A stretch of DNA of 36,025 bases from an uncultured Thiotrichales bacterium (GCA_903870015.1 CAIQBE010000030.1:1-36025), one strand, 5' to 3'. Counted from the stretch's first letter, positions 18,523 through 27,204 are shown. The notes: generated by a model not told the origin, from the letters alone. Numbers and translations: made by a program.

Positions 18523-18894
18523 ATGGTTTTTATTGGCCACTTATTCCTAGCTTTTATTGCGATTGCTGGCCTGTATTTAGGCGCGACTTATAGCAGCTTG
18601 CGCTATGAGATTAATGAGCTTATCGAGGAAAAAAAAGTGCTCGATGCTTGCTTGCGCCAACGAGAAGTGCTTCTCAAAGCAGATGATATGACTGGGCTGT
18701 TAGCCTGCGAACGTGAAATTGCCTATTATGCAGAACGCTATAATGAAAATGCCCAAAGTCTTACGCAGCGGCAAAAATCGATCTTTGCGGTCGTGTTGAC
18801 TAAATTTTTTAAGGGCCTTGATCATCGCGCCCCTGCTTACCCTCCCCAAAATATACGCTCTCAGCTTGCATCTACAGAGCAAAAGGGTATATAG
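18523..18894 (+). CDS. Small membrane protein, LemA-like tail
   Basis: A 123-residue protein with one N-terminal hydrophobic helix (about 3-23) and a charged helical body. The phrase CEREIAYYAERYNENAQSLTQRQKS resembles the final part of LemA-family proteins, where a tyrosine/asparagine helix is followed by a loop. LemA proteins are about 190 residues with a PxYxxLxxRVxxAWxQI block near the N-terminus, which I do not find, so this is either a short relative or chance similarity. Function unknown. It is 27 bases before the TRIC-type gene, likely one operon with gshA. Confidence 0.5.
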   Translation: MVFIGHLFLAFIAIAGLYLGATYSSLRYEINELIEEKKVLDACLRQREVLLKADDMTGLLACEREIAYYAERYNENAQSLTQRQKSIFAVVLTKFFKGLDHRAPAYPPQNIRSQLASTEQKGI

Positions 18895-18921
18895 TGGTCA
18901 ATATCTAACAAGGAATTTTTC

Positions 18922-19578
18922 ATGGACCCTCTTTATATCGTTAGTCTATGCGGCACCGCTATTTTTGCAATTACGGGCGCCTTGGCCGCCATTGAGCACC
19001 GCATGGATTTATTTGGTGTTTTAGCCATCGCTTTTCTTGTGGGCAATGGCGGGGGCACGATTCGCTCAGTGATTCTTAATATTCCTGCGAGCTGGCTACA
19101 AAATCCTGCGTATATTTTTGCGAGCATCATCCCCGCCTTTATTTTGTTTTTTCTGTTATTTTTTAAACGAGAAACCAGCAAACGCAAAAACTTCTCTAAA
19201 AACATGATTAAAGCAATGAATCATGCGCTGCTTATTACTGATGCCTTAGGCCTTGGTTTTTTTAGCATTGTTGGTACGCAAATTGCCTTGGCACAGGCTG
19301 TTAATCCTTTGGCAGCGGTTATCATTGGCATGATCAGTGCTGTTGGTGGTGCTATTATTCGTGATGTTTTATGCAATCAAGTCCCGCTAATTTTACGCCA
19401 TGAAATTTATGCCACCCCTGCGCTTTTGGGTGGCGCGCTTTATATCTGGCTGACTGGTCATTTGAGCCCAAATCTGGATATCTGTGTTGTCATTATCGTT
19501 GTCGCATCGATTCGCTTAGCTTCTGTTTATCAAAACTGGACTATGCCCCTGATTTATCAGGAGCCTAAAAACATATGA
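18922..19578 (+). CDS. TRIC-type (UPF0126) membrane channel protein
   Basis: A 218-residue inner-membrane protein with about seven hydrophobic segments and two copies of the family signature: GNGGGTIRSVIL near residue 45 and VGGAIIRDVL near residue 142. These two glycine-rich G-G-x-x-R-[SD]-V motifs mark the UPF0126 (YicG/YadS) family, prokaryotic relatives of trimeric intracellular cation channels. Potassium or other cation transport is expected by homology only. A strong AAGGA lies 8 bases before the ATG. The stop codon TGA overlaps the gshA start (ATGA), implying coupled translation. Confidence 0.88.
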   Translation: MDPLYIVSLCGTAIFAITGALAAIEHRMDLFGVLAIAFLVGNGGGTIRSVILNIPASWLQNPAYIFASIIPAFILFFLLFFKRETSKRKNFSKNMIKAMNHALLITDALGLGFFSIVGTQIALAQAVNPLAAVIIGMISAVGGAIIRDVLCNQVPLILRHEIYATPALLGGALYIWLTGHLSPNLDICVVIIVVASIRLASVYQNWTMPLIYQEPKNI

Positions 19579-20942
19579 TCCAACAACTTGATCCCAAAAA
19601 TTTTCACAAAGCCTTGCGCGGTCTTGAGAAAGAAAATTTGCGCGTTAGCTTGGACGGCGCTCTTTCCAAGATGCCCCATGAAGCCGCACTCAAGACTTCT
19701 GCTAATGATCCACACTATACTTTAGACTTTGCCGAATGCCAGCTCGAGGTGGTGACGGGCCCCCATACGAGTATTGATGCTTTATTTCAAGAGCTTCAAG
19801 AACGCTATCACTATGTCCATCAAAATATCCAGCCTGAGCTCTTATGGCCCAACAGCATGCCGCCTAATGTGCCAGAAGCGTCTATTTCCATTGCCCACTT
19901 TGGCAATACTGCGAATGCACGCACCAAAGAGCGCTACCGTGAAGGCCTCATCCATCGCTACGGCAAAATGATGCAAGTCATTTCTGGCATTCACTATAAC
20001 TTTTCTCTACCCTTGGAATTTTTCCAAGAGTATCAGCAAAAACTGGCGCCAGACTTGAGTCTTACCGAAATTCAAAATCAAGTGTATTTTAAGATGATTC
20101 ATTATTATCTGGAGCGTTACTGGCTATTGTTGTATTTCTTTGGTGCTGCACCCATTGCTTGTGAGCATTCCCTGAAAGCCAATACCAAAGCCTATGAAGC
20201 TTTAAAAAAAGTCAAAGATACCACTTATCTTGCACCTTATGCCACTTCTATTCGCCAAAGTGACTTAGGCTATCATAATCCCAAAAGCTGCGATCTGATG
20301 ATCTGCTTTAAAGACCTAGAATGCTATATTCGTACACTGGAAAAAGCGACGCAGACGCCTTTTGCAGCTTATAAAAATATTCCAGATACGGCACAGCTGA
20401 ACCCCAATTATCTGCAAATAGAAAATGAATTTTATGCACCCATCCGCCCCAAGCAACCTCTAAAAAATAACGAACGTCCGTTGACAGCCTTAAAAGAGCG
20501 TGGCGTGGCTTATCTTGAAGTACGTGTTTTGGACATAAATCCCTTACTACCTTTTGGCGTAGCGAAGGAACAATTGGCGTTTATTGAACTCCTACTGTTG
20601 ACGGGTTTGTTTCATGAAAAAACTGCGAGTGATTGCAATAACTTTACGCGCATGACTGATAACGCGCTCAAGGTTTGTTTGTATGGCCGGGATCCTTATT
20701 TACAATTGCAAACTCCTCAGGAAACGATTGGGCGAGCTGATTGGGCAGAGCTGATTCTTGCAGAAATGGCAACAACTGCTGATTTTTTACAACAAGAGCA
20801 ATATCATCAAGCGCTTAAATTTGCCAAGGCGCTCTTACAAAACCCGAATCTGTTGCCTTCAGCACAAATAGCTGAGATGGCGCATGATTATCAAAACGCC
20901 ATGCTCAAACTTGCTTGCGAGCATCAACGTTATTTTCTTTAA
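19575..20942 (+). CDS. gshA: Glutamate-cysteine ligase
   Basis: Joins glutamate and cysteine through the gamma carboxylate using ATP, the first step of glutathione synthesis. The proteobacterial GshA form is recognised by LRGLEKENLRVSLDG (about 15-29), TLDFAECQLEVVTGPH (about 49-64), the long MMQVISGIHYNFSLP block and the closing VAYLEVRVLDINPLLPFGV. 455 residues, shorter than E. coli GshA (518). It overlaps the TRIC gene by 4 bases and its last 38 bases overlap the convergent cytochrome gene. No gshB is near. Confidence 0.92.
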   Translation: MIQQLDPKNFHKALRGLEKENLRVSLDGALSKMPHEAALKTSANDPHYTLDFAECQLEVVTGPHTSIDALFQELQERYHYVHQNIQPELLWPNSMPPNVPEASISIAHFGNTANARTKERYREGLIHRYGKMMQVISGIHYNFSLPLEFFQEYQQKLAPDLSLTEIQNQVYFKMIHYYLERYWLLLYFFGAAPIACEHSLKANTKAYEALKKVKDTTYLAPYATSIRQSDLGYHNPKSCDLMICFKDLECYIRTLEKATQTPFAAYKNIPDTAQLNPNYLQIENEFYAPIRPKQPLKNNERPLTALKERGVAYLEVRVLDINPLLPFGVAKEQLAFIELLLLTGLFHEKTASDCNNFTRMTDNALKVCLYGRDPYLQLQTPQETIGRADWAELILAEMATTADFLQQEQYHQALKFAKALLQNPNLLPSAQIAEMAHDYQNAMLKLACEHQRYFL

Positions 20943-21465
20943 TATTGCAACAAGGCAACATATTTTGTACTACCTGATCTTTATCAAAAAAATAATGCTT
21001 CAGCGCCCCCAACACATGCACGCTAATTAGGCCAATTAATATTAGCGCTAGAGTGCCATGAATATTTTCAAACGTCATCGCCCAATCACGATCCACTGGT
21101 ACAAAAGGCATCGGCAAAGCCACGCCCATAACCATGGGAAAAGATCCAAATGCTGTCGACATTGCCCAACCCGACAAAGGCATGCCAAACATGCACACAT
21201 ATAATAACCCCTCCACTGCACGCGCTGCAATTTTCTCGAGGCGCGAAACACTGTCTGGTAAGCGTGGATGGGGATTGAATAAAATCCAAATTAAGCGACA
21301 GGCCGCAAGCGTCAAAATAAAAAGCCCAGTTAATTTATGAACTGTCACCAGAGCATGACCGCTCATCAGATAGCCAAATGGCAACATACATAAAATTAAG
21401 AGCGCGATAATCCAATGAAAAAATTTTGCCAGACTACCGTAATGGGCTTTTGTATTTTTCAACAT
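20905..21465 (-). CDS. Cytochrome b561 (CybB family)
   Basis: A 186-residue four-helix membrane dihaem cytochrome. Histidines fit the family: H17 in KFFHWIIA, H43 in VHKLTGLF, H136 in ENIHGTLA and H150 in VHVLGALKHYF. E. coli CybB oxidises ubiquinol with superoxide; the role here is likely similar but unproven. The first residues KNTKAHYGSLAKFFHW match known N-termini. AAGGAG is 5 bases before the ATG. The start lies 35 bases after the stop of the hybrid kinase gene, so it may be read with it. The end overlaps gshA. Confidence 0.88.
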   Translation of the reverse strand: MLKNTKAHYGSLAKFFHWIIALLILCMLPFGYLMSGHALVTVHKLTGLFILTLAACRLIWILFNPHPRLPDSVSRLEKIAARAVEGLLYVCMFGMPLSGWAMSTAFGSFPMVMGVALPMPFVPVDRDWAMTFENIHGTLALILIGLISVHVLGALKHYFFDKDQVVQNMLPCCNIKENNVDARKQV

Positions 21466-21500
21466 GAAAACTCCTTGTGGGTTGATTACTTTTGTTATAC

Positions 21501-23777
21501 CTACAAATCTCTAATACTGGCCATATCTATTTTAGGGACTACCTTTAAATAATCAGGAATCTCTCCATCTGAAAACGTCTCGCCAGAACTCAGAAAAAGA
21601 CGAGTGTAGCCTTGCTCATGCAGTTTTTCAGCTAGATCTAACCCATCCATGCCATGCCCTGCAAAATTTTTATCAATGCAAATTTTTACATTCCGGGCAT
21701 ACTGTGACACATTTCTTAAGAAGTGCTCAGGGCTTGTGTAGTGATCTACCTGCAAATCGCCAAAGGCTGTGAGCATCATTATTTGCGCTAGCTTTTCATC
21801 ATCCTCAATGAGGACGATATCTACTTTTTTAGGCGCGGAGGTTACCTCATATTGAATGCTTGGGTCAATCTTAATTGAAACTTCAGGAGCTAGTTGTTTG
21901 GGTAAAATTTTTGTCCCTATTTTTTCAGCCTGTATACGTACGCCTTTATTCATATGGTGGCTGGTTGCAAGCACTGCGCGCTCAACTCCACTTTGCTCAA
22001 CGATATCTAAGCCATTGAGCCCCTGCCCCATTAATTCGAAATCGGTTAATAAAAACGCTTTTTTCTTATCACGGGGAGATAAGCCACTGAGAAAATTTAA
22101 GGCTTCAGAGCCTACTTTAAAATAACGGACTTTGATGCTTGGCACATCTTTTAAGGCCGTTGCAAAACGGGACTTCCATGCGGCAACTATTGCATCTTCA
22201 TCATCTAAAACCACGATAATATCTTCAGGGCCTAATTTGATTTCATCTGCAATCCAAACTGGTGCTGCAACCCGAGGAAATGTCAAAGTAACCTTTGTAC
22301 CCTTACCGACCGCCGAATCAATTTTAAGCTCACCATGATTGCGCTGAAGTGTTTCTCTCACTTGTGTCAAGCCAATGCCATGACCATTTTTCTTCCCTTG
22401 AGTGATGGCAACATTATTCATTATTTTTTTGATAAGCTCTTCTGACATACCTTTACCATTATCCTTGATGGTAATCGTAACGCTTGCTTTTGTAGCTTTG
22501 AGCCCAACTATTACTTTACCTTGTTTTTTATCTAAGGCATCAACAGCATTGTTAATAATATTAGAAATCATGCGTGAAAAAGCACTCGGCTCCACCTGAA
22601 TAAAAGCGAAATAATCCTTGAGGGCATCTTCAAATCGTACCGGCTTATCTTGGAATTGATACCGCTTCTCAGTCAATAAATCGAGGATTGCTACCGAAAT
22701 TAATACAAATTCTGGTTCTTCTAAGGGAGCATCCCCCCCCTCTTGTTTCTTGTATTTACTGAGCAAGTTGCGACTCATATCGCTCACGCGCATGGCCGCA
22801 TCTCTCAATGCAAGACGCTCATCTTCTGGCAACTTGAAATTCTTTGCCATACTCACAATCCCTGAAACGGGGGATTGGATATCGTGAACGAATTGGTAGA
22901 GCGTGCTTTTGAATTTTTCTAGTTGTTCCAAGAGATTCTTTTGGACTGTATTTTCGAGCTGTAGACGCTCGGCTTCTTTTTGGGGCGTAATGTCAATGGA
23001 TACACCCACCAAACCAATAATCTCACCTTCCTGATTACGTAATGGCAACTTCTGAGAGTGAAAATAAAAAACCTCTCCTGTTTTTGAAGTGTATTTTTCC
23101 TCAATTTTTTGTGGCACCCCGGTGCTCATAATTTCTTGGTCTATTTGATCCACAAGATTTGCATTTATTTTATTGTTCGGGTTATTAGGATCCATAATTT
23201 GCCACAGATCATAATTTGTCTTCCCATTGATTTCTTCTCTAGATTTTAAGCCATATAATTTCGCTTGCTGATCATTACAACCCAAATATCTGCCCTGCTT
23301 ATCGCGCCAATAAATATTCATCGGTAACACATGTATGATGGTATTAAAAAGCGCGGTTGCTTGGCTTTTAGCCATTAACAACTCTGTCAGGTCAAATGAC
23401 ACGCCTAAAATAGCAACGACTTCACCCGCTTGATTTTTTAAAGGCATTTTTTTGGAAAAGTACGTTGCTTTTTTTTGATTTGGAAATGTCGCTATTTCCT
23501 CATCATCATATGATGCACCTGTTGTAAAAATACTTTCATTGACCTTATGAATTCCTGGATATGTTTCTGGACTTGTAACGTCTTTAATATGCATACCAAT
23601 TATGTCTTTAGGCGCCCTGCCAATACTATCAGCCTGTGCTTTGTTACATCCTAAAAAAATTTCATTGCGATCAAACCAATAGATGTGACCCGGCATCGCC
23701 TCAATAATTTTAGAGGGGCTTAAATCCAGAGCGCTGCTACTCTGCTTCTTGAACTTCAAAAAATTTAGAATCCCCAT
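21501..23777 (-). CDS. Hybrid histidine kinase: PAS-PAS-HisKA-HATPase-REC-REC
   Basis: About 758 residues, no membrane helix, so a cytoplasmic sensor. In order: PAS about 22-130 and PAS about 142-265, which share similar motifs (HIYWFDRNEIFLGCN, NIYWRDKQGRYLGCN) and look like a duplication; coiled-coil; phospho-acceptor His298 in FVHDIQSPVSGI; HATPase with N-box NIINNAVDAL (406-415), DNGKGM (439-444) and GHGIGL (465-470). Two receiver domains follow, with acidic pairs in VLDDED and LIEDDE and likely phospho-Asp at about 579 (LLTDFEL) and 702 (CIDKNF). The second receiver keeps Pro-Lys near its end. The kinase ends with no output domain. An upstream TTG would add 8 residues; ATG at 23777 is preferred and lies 41 bases inside the previous gene, which implies coupling with it. 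Confidence 0.85.
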   Translation of the reverse strand: MGILNFLKFKKQSSSALDLSPSKIIEAMPGHIYWFDRNEIFLGCNKAQADSIGRAPKDIIGMHIKDVTSPETYPGIHKVNESIFTTGASYDDEEIATFPNQKKATYFSKKMPLKNQAGEVVAILGVSFDLTELLMAKSQATALFNTIIHVLPMNIYWRDKQGRYLGCNDQQAKLYGLKSREEINGKTNYDLWQIMDPNNPNNKINANLVDQIDQEIMSTGVPQKIEEKYTSKTGEVFYFHSQKLPLRNQEGEIIGLVGVSIDITPQKEAERLQLENTVQKNLLEQLEKFKSTLYQFVHDIQSPVSGIVSMAKNFKLPEDERLALRDAAMRVSDMSRNLLSKYKKQEGGDAPLEEPEFVLISVAILDLLTEKRYQFQDKPVRFEDALKDYFAFIQVEPSAFSRMISNIINNAVDALDKKQGKVIVGLKATKASVTITIKDNGKGMSEELIKKIMNNVAITQGKKNGHGIGLTQVRETLQRNHGELKIDSAVGKGTKVTLTFPRVAAPVWIADEIKLGPEDIIVVLDDEDAIVAAWKSRFATALKDVPSIKVRYFKVGSEALNFLSGLSPRDKKKAFLLTDFELMGQGLNGLDIVEQSGVERAVLATSHHMNKGVRIQAEKIGTKILPKQLAPEVSIKIDPSIQYEVTSAPKKVDIVLIEDDEKLAQIMMLTAFGDLQVDHYTSPEHFLRNVSQYARNVKICIDKNFAGHGMDGLDLAEKLHEQGYTRLFLSSGETFSDGEIPDYLKVVPKIDMASIRDL

Positions 23778-25059
23778 AAAATAATTCCATATTTTTCTCA
23801 AAACTTTTGATCAGTTTATCCTGATTGCTCATCAGGTGGCTAGGAGTATCACAAAATGCATGTTGCGCGTGAAATATTTTGGCGTTCTTTAAACATAATC
23901 CATCGACCTCTGCTAATGTCGAAAATTGCAACTTCCTTTCATTTAAATCTGACAAAGCCTGTGAAGGATTGAGACTGATATAACATTGATCACTAAATTG
24001 TAAAAATTTTGTACCACTAAATTGTGGATGCGCCGCCAAATTTGCCAACATTATCTTTTTTGGCCCATAGCTTTGAACTTTCTTTATATATGCTTCTGGT
24101 GATTCTATTGCATCACCAAAATCATAATCGGCAAATCCATAAACCACATAATATGGATTGGATGCATTAATTTGCTCAGGGTCCTGGATTATGAACTCAC
24201 TCGCCGTACCATTAACATCCCAAAAAATATTAATTAGGTCTACATTGGCTTTCTTAACCCGCCTCTGAACACTAAAAATTATTCCCATTGAATTTTTAAG
24301 TAAATTTTCTAAAATAATATCCATTGCCACAAACGCCGGCATCACTTTTCTATTGTATTCGTCATAATTGACAATGACATTTAAATCCTCTTTTGAAAAC
24401 TTTAACTGCGGCCAAGAGGTCTTTTGCAATAACTCCAAAAGAAAATCAATGGAGTACTCTGATATATTTTTTTGAAATTTTATAATTAAGAGCCGTGTCG
24501 CATTTTTTCCTAATTGCGCTTCTTCGCTTACCTTATTAGCGTCGATATAAGAATAACTTAAATCATCTGCCATATGCATAAATCTTGTCAAAAAATAGGA
24601 CTGCAATATAAACGCCTCAATCTCTGAGCATTGTAGCTTCAAAAACCATGCCTGAAAAAAAGACTTTATCTTTTGTTTTTTATAATCCCGAGGCTCCATG
24701 TCTTTTACCCAGTCATTAAACTGTAGCTCAACACTTCCTACTTCCTCTAGTCTTTTTAAGACTGAAGCCTTATTTGAAAGCGAATCACTTTCGCGCACGC
24801 GGGATAAATGCAGTATATGGTAGGCCCGGATATGACATGCAGTATCACCTACATGTGGATCAAACTTGGCATATTCTTTATCAATAAAAAAAGCCTGCAA
24901 ACTCCGCTTTAATTCTTGCATAAAGAATTTTAAATTTTGAACAATGACGGGAAAATTATCGCTATTTAATAAAGTTTCTTTATCTTGCGATAACAGGTCA
25001 ATAAGACTTAAGCTCGGGATGGCCTTAGCCGGCACTGGCATGACATGCTCATGAATCAT
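23737..25059 (-). CDS. Unknown 440-residue protein, possible degenerate kinase ATPase fold
   Basis: Not recognised as a named family. No signal peptide or membrane helix is visible. Residues about 40-220 look all-helical. At 241-260 the segment PAFVAMDIILENLLKNSMGI looks like the N-box of histidine-kinase ATPases, and about 278-293 (IFWDVNGTASEFIIQD) looks like the strand before the G1 box. The DxGxG nucleotide motif is absent: the sequence goes on as PEQINASNP. So it may be a pseudo-kinase or a phosphotransfer protein with a degenerate ATPase fold (low certainty). It is the first gene of the pair with the hybrid kinase, overlapping its start by 41 bases, so a shared signalling role is likely. 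The start is secure: a very strong GGAGGGGGG lies just before the ATG. Confidence 0.6.
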   Translation of the reverse strand: MIHEHVMPVPAKAIPSLSLIDLLSQDKETLLNSDNFPVIVQNLKFFMQELKRSLQAFFIDKEYAKFDPHVGDTACHIRAYHILHLSRVRESDSLSNKASVLKRLEEVGSVELQFNDWVKDMEPRDYKKQKIKSFFQAWFLKLQCSEIEAFILQSYFLTRFMHMADDLSYSYIDANKVSEEAQLGKNATRLLIIKFQKNISEYSIDFLLELLQKTSWPQLKFSKEDLNVIVNYDEYNRKVMPAFVAMDIILENLLKNSMGIIFSVQRRVKKANVDLINIFWDVNGTASEFIIQDPEQINASNPYYVVYGFADYDFGDAIESPEAYIKKVQSYGPKKIMLANLAAHPQFSGTKFLQFSDQCYISLNPSQALSDLNERKLQFSTLAEVDGLCLKNAKIFHAQHAFCDTPSHLMSNQDKLIKSFEKNMELFYGDSKFFEVQEAE

Positions 25060-25378
25060 TATCCCCCCTCCCGTTTTTTGGTTAAGGCCAAAGCCCTTGA
25101 TTACTTTTAAATCTAATTTAACTATCTCAAGTGTTGATTATAACTAAAAATAAAAAACATAACAGCATTTTTTTCACTCACTTCGCTCTTAAGTCTGTTT
25201 TCCCTGGCTTAGCATGGCTTTTATCTATACAAAACAATAATTTAAAACATTAGAAACACCCATAAAGCGCCATTTAAGCTTATGCATATAAGACTTAGCC
25301 TTGACCCAAGGCCCCCCCTCAAGAAACTATCATTTTCAAGGCTTCTGGATGATTTTGAACTTTAATGAATGATACAAA
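25060..25378. other. Intergenic region between the kinase pair and tRNA-Leu
   Basis: 319 bases without a gene. On the minus strand TATAAT at 25142-25137 is a likely -10 for the 440-residue gene; the -35 position is weak. A perfect hairpin GCCTTG-ACC-CAAGGC lies at 25298-25312, next to a run of seven C; without a T tract it is a poor terminator for the tRNA but may end or process its transcript. The rest is AT-rich with nothing recognised. Confidence 0.5.
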
Positions 25379-25463
25379 TGGTGCCGAGGAGAGGACTCGA
25401 ACCTCCACGGTTTTACCCTCTAGTACCTGAAACTAGCGCGTCTACCAATTTCGCCACCCCGGC
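25379..25463 (-). tRNA. tRNA-Leu (anticodon CAG)
   Basis: Minus-strand transcript of 85 bases with encoded CCA. The acceptor stem GCCGGGG pairs with CCTCGGC (one G-T pair). The D arm reads GCGAAATTGGTAGACGC as in class II leucine tRNAs. The anticodon stem CTAGT/ACTAG encloses TTCAGGT, giving anticodon CAG for CUG codons. A variable arm GAGGGTAAAACCGT-type follows, then GGAGGTTCGAGTCCTCT as T arm. Confidence 0.95.
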
Positions 25464-25475
25464 ATTTGTGGGAGT

Positions 25476-25504
25476 AATTTACTGGGTATGGCTTGATTTG
25501 TCAA
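25476..25504 (-). promoter_or_regulatory. tRNA-Leu promoter
   Basis: On the minus strand a consensus TTGACA (25504-25499), 17 bp, and TAAATT (25481-25476). The tRNA begins 13 bases after the -10, giving a short leader removed by RNase P. Confidence 0.7.
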
Positions 25505-25543
25505 TGTTTGTGGCGCATGTTGTCGCCTCCCGCACAAAATCAC

Positions 25544-25572
25544 TTGATTGAAAAACAAATATAAATTATAAT
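25544..25572 (+). promoter_or_regulatory. Strong promoter of the 295-residue gene
   Basis: TTGATT (25544-25549), 17 bp, perfect TATAAT (25567-25572). It faces away from the tRNA promoter. The leader before the ATG at 25621 is about 42 bases. Confidence 0.6.
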
Positions 25573-25620
25573 CATATCTAATAAAATGGATTTTATTAAA
25601 ACTATAAAAGGATCTATACT

Positions 25621-26508
25621 ATGCAAGGTTTCACACCAGAGCTACTCCTTACCTTAACGAATGACTTTAACACAGGTATTAGGAACCTTTCTTCAGCACT
25701 TGAGGCATTACCCTCTGAGGCCCTCACACCCAGCACGCCGATCGCTCAAATCATAAGACAAGTTATCGCAACAGTAGCAGAGAAAATTTCACTTTTATCA
25801 GACCCAATGCCATGGTCAAAAGAAGCTGACGAAGCTTTGCGGGCTTATCAACCCGCTAGAGATGCTTTAGAACGCATGATAACACACCCGATACTACGCA
25901 AGTATTGTGACCATATTATTGAAATTTCTGCAGAGCACATGGAACAAGGCAAGGGTTCTGAATTTATTGCCAGAGTTTTAAATAGCCTGAGCATATTCCA
26001 AAATACTGACCTTCATCTTTCGATGCTTGGCTATAAACTACTACCTCTCACGCTAGAAGCATTTAAGGCTCAGGCTCAAGCCTACTATGCAATTACCTTA
26101 TCCTCTGAAAATACTGACAAACGTTTCTCAGCCCAAAGGCAGTTATCACAATATGGCATGCTGCTGTTCAAACTATCAAAATTCACGAGCGAAGCCACCG
26201 AGAAACTTAAAATCAAAACTCGAGATGAGATTAATGAAATGCTTAAGCTGAACAGCCCACCCCCTGGCCATCTCCGCTTAGAAAATTTCCTTGGAGGCAT
26301 TACAATTACTAGCACTACTTCCTCCACTAAACGCCATCATGCGCCACCTTTTTTGAGGGAGCATGACTCAACAGACAGCAGCGGCACTACTATACCACAA
26401 ACAGTGCTAACCCTTTCTGGATCTGGATTGAGCGCAAGCAGATCGTTATCTCCCATCATACCAAATAGAGAAAGCTTACACCGTGTTGATTCACCACCCA
26501 GCTTTTAG
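25621..26508 (+). CDS. Unknown helical protein with disordered Ser/Thr-rich tail
   Basis: A 295-residue protein with no recognised family. Residues about 1-215 appear almost wholly alpha-helical, rich in Ala, Leu, Glu and Gln, with no membrane segment. From about 220 to the end it is rich in Ser, Thr, Pro and His (TSTTSSTKRHH, HDSTDSSGTT, SGSGLSASRSLSPI) and is predicted to be disordered. There is no signal peptide. AAGGAT lies 8 bases before the ATG and a near-consensus promoter is upstream, so expression is likely. A helical body with a polar disordered C-terminus is seen in many translocated effectors of Legionella-type bacteria, but this is only a resemblance; no Dot/Icm gene is in view. 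Confidence 0.6.
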   Translation: MQGFTPELLLTLTNDFNTGIRNLSSALEALPSEALTPSTPIAQIIRQVIATVAEKISLLSDPMPWSKEADEALRAYQPARDALERMITHPILRKYCDHIIEISAEHMEQGKGSEFIARVLNSLSIFQNTDLHLSMLGYKLLPLTLEAFKAQAQAYYAITLSSENTDKRFSAQRQLSQYGMLLFKLSKFTSEATEKLKIKTRDEINEMLKLNSPPPGHLRLENFLGGITITSTTSSTKRHHAPPFLREHDSTDSSGTTIPQTVLTLSGSGLSASRSLSPIIPNRESLHRVDSPPSF

Positions 26509-26518
26509 CATACACTCA

Positions 26519-26539
26519 CCCCTCAGAGCACCAGAGGGG
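26519..26539 (+). terminator. Possible weak terminator after the 295-residue gene
   Basis: Stem CCCCTC/GAGGGG (26519-26524, 26534-26539) with a 9-base loop, followed by AATTTTGAC rather than a full T tract. It lies 10 bases after the stop codon. Confidence 0.35.
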
Positions 26540-26572
26540 AATTTTGACAAAAAACATTATCTCGCCTCTTTG

Positions 26573-26609
26573 ATAAAATTTATATAATCCCACTCAATAT
26601 AAATTTTAT
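26573..26609. repeat. Perfect 13-bp AT-only inverted repeat
   Basis: Arms ATAAAATTTATAT (26573-26585) and its exact reverse complement (26597-26609) with an 11-base loop containing CCCAC. It is followed on the plus strand by AAAAATATTTTTT. It may act with the preceding stem as a terminator, or bind a protein. The rest of the gap 26509-26727 is AT-rich and holds no gene. Confidence 0.45.
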
Positions 26610-26727
26610 AAAAATATTTTTTATACGCTCCATCATTTTATCTGCTTACGACCAAGCTCGCCTTCAAACTAATGGATAAGTTGATTTAACAAAAATTCAT
26701 GATGTTTTTCCGAAAAAAAAAATGCCA

Positions 26728-27195
26728 TTACCCCAAAAACAACTCCTTCACCTTCTTAGCCAAAGCAGCAATATCCTTCACCGACTTGGGCACAATAAAA
26801 ATGGTATCATCGCCCGCTACCGTCCCCAAAATACCCAGGTCTTTATGAGTATCTAGCAAACGCGCAAGTAGCTGTGCTGAACCTGGAGCGCCATTAATCA
26901 CGATCATATATTCATTATGGGTAATCTCTAACACAAATTGTGCTAAAGAATTTTTTGAACTGATATTGAGGAGTTCTGGCGGCAAGCGATACACCATCTT
27001 GCCCTGATCTAACATTTTCACCGCACCTAATTTATGCAAAATCCGCGAGATGCGCACCTGATTGACATCCAGGCCCTGGCGCTGTAAATGCTGACAAATA
27101 TCATCTTGTGTTTCTGCCGAGCCTTGCTGTAATAATTTATGAATGAAGGTGGCTAATTCATTGGCACTTAATTTTTTCGCTACTTGCTTAACCAT
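26728..27195 (-). CDS. argR: Arginine repressor ArgR
   Basis: A 155-residue hexameric repressor that binds ARG boxes when arginine is present. The N-terminal winged helix has NQVRISRILHKLGAVK as recognition segment (about 50-65). The C-terminal oligomerisation domain carries GSAQLLARLLD and GTVAGDDTIFIV, whose paired Asp bind arginine. It is the last gene of argC-J-B-D-R, so it represses its own transcript if the box at 31488-31501 is used. AGGAG is in the 9-base gap after argD. Confidence 0.93.
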   Translation of the reverse strand: MVKQVAKKLSANELATFIHKLLQQGSAETQDDICQHLQRQGLDVNQVRISRILHKLGAVKMLDQGKMVYRLPPELLNISSKNSLAQFVLEITHNEYMIVINGAPGSAQLLARLLDTHKDLGILGTVAGDDTIFIVPKSVKDIAALAKKVKELFLG

Positions 27196-27204
27196 AAAAA
27201 GCTC

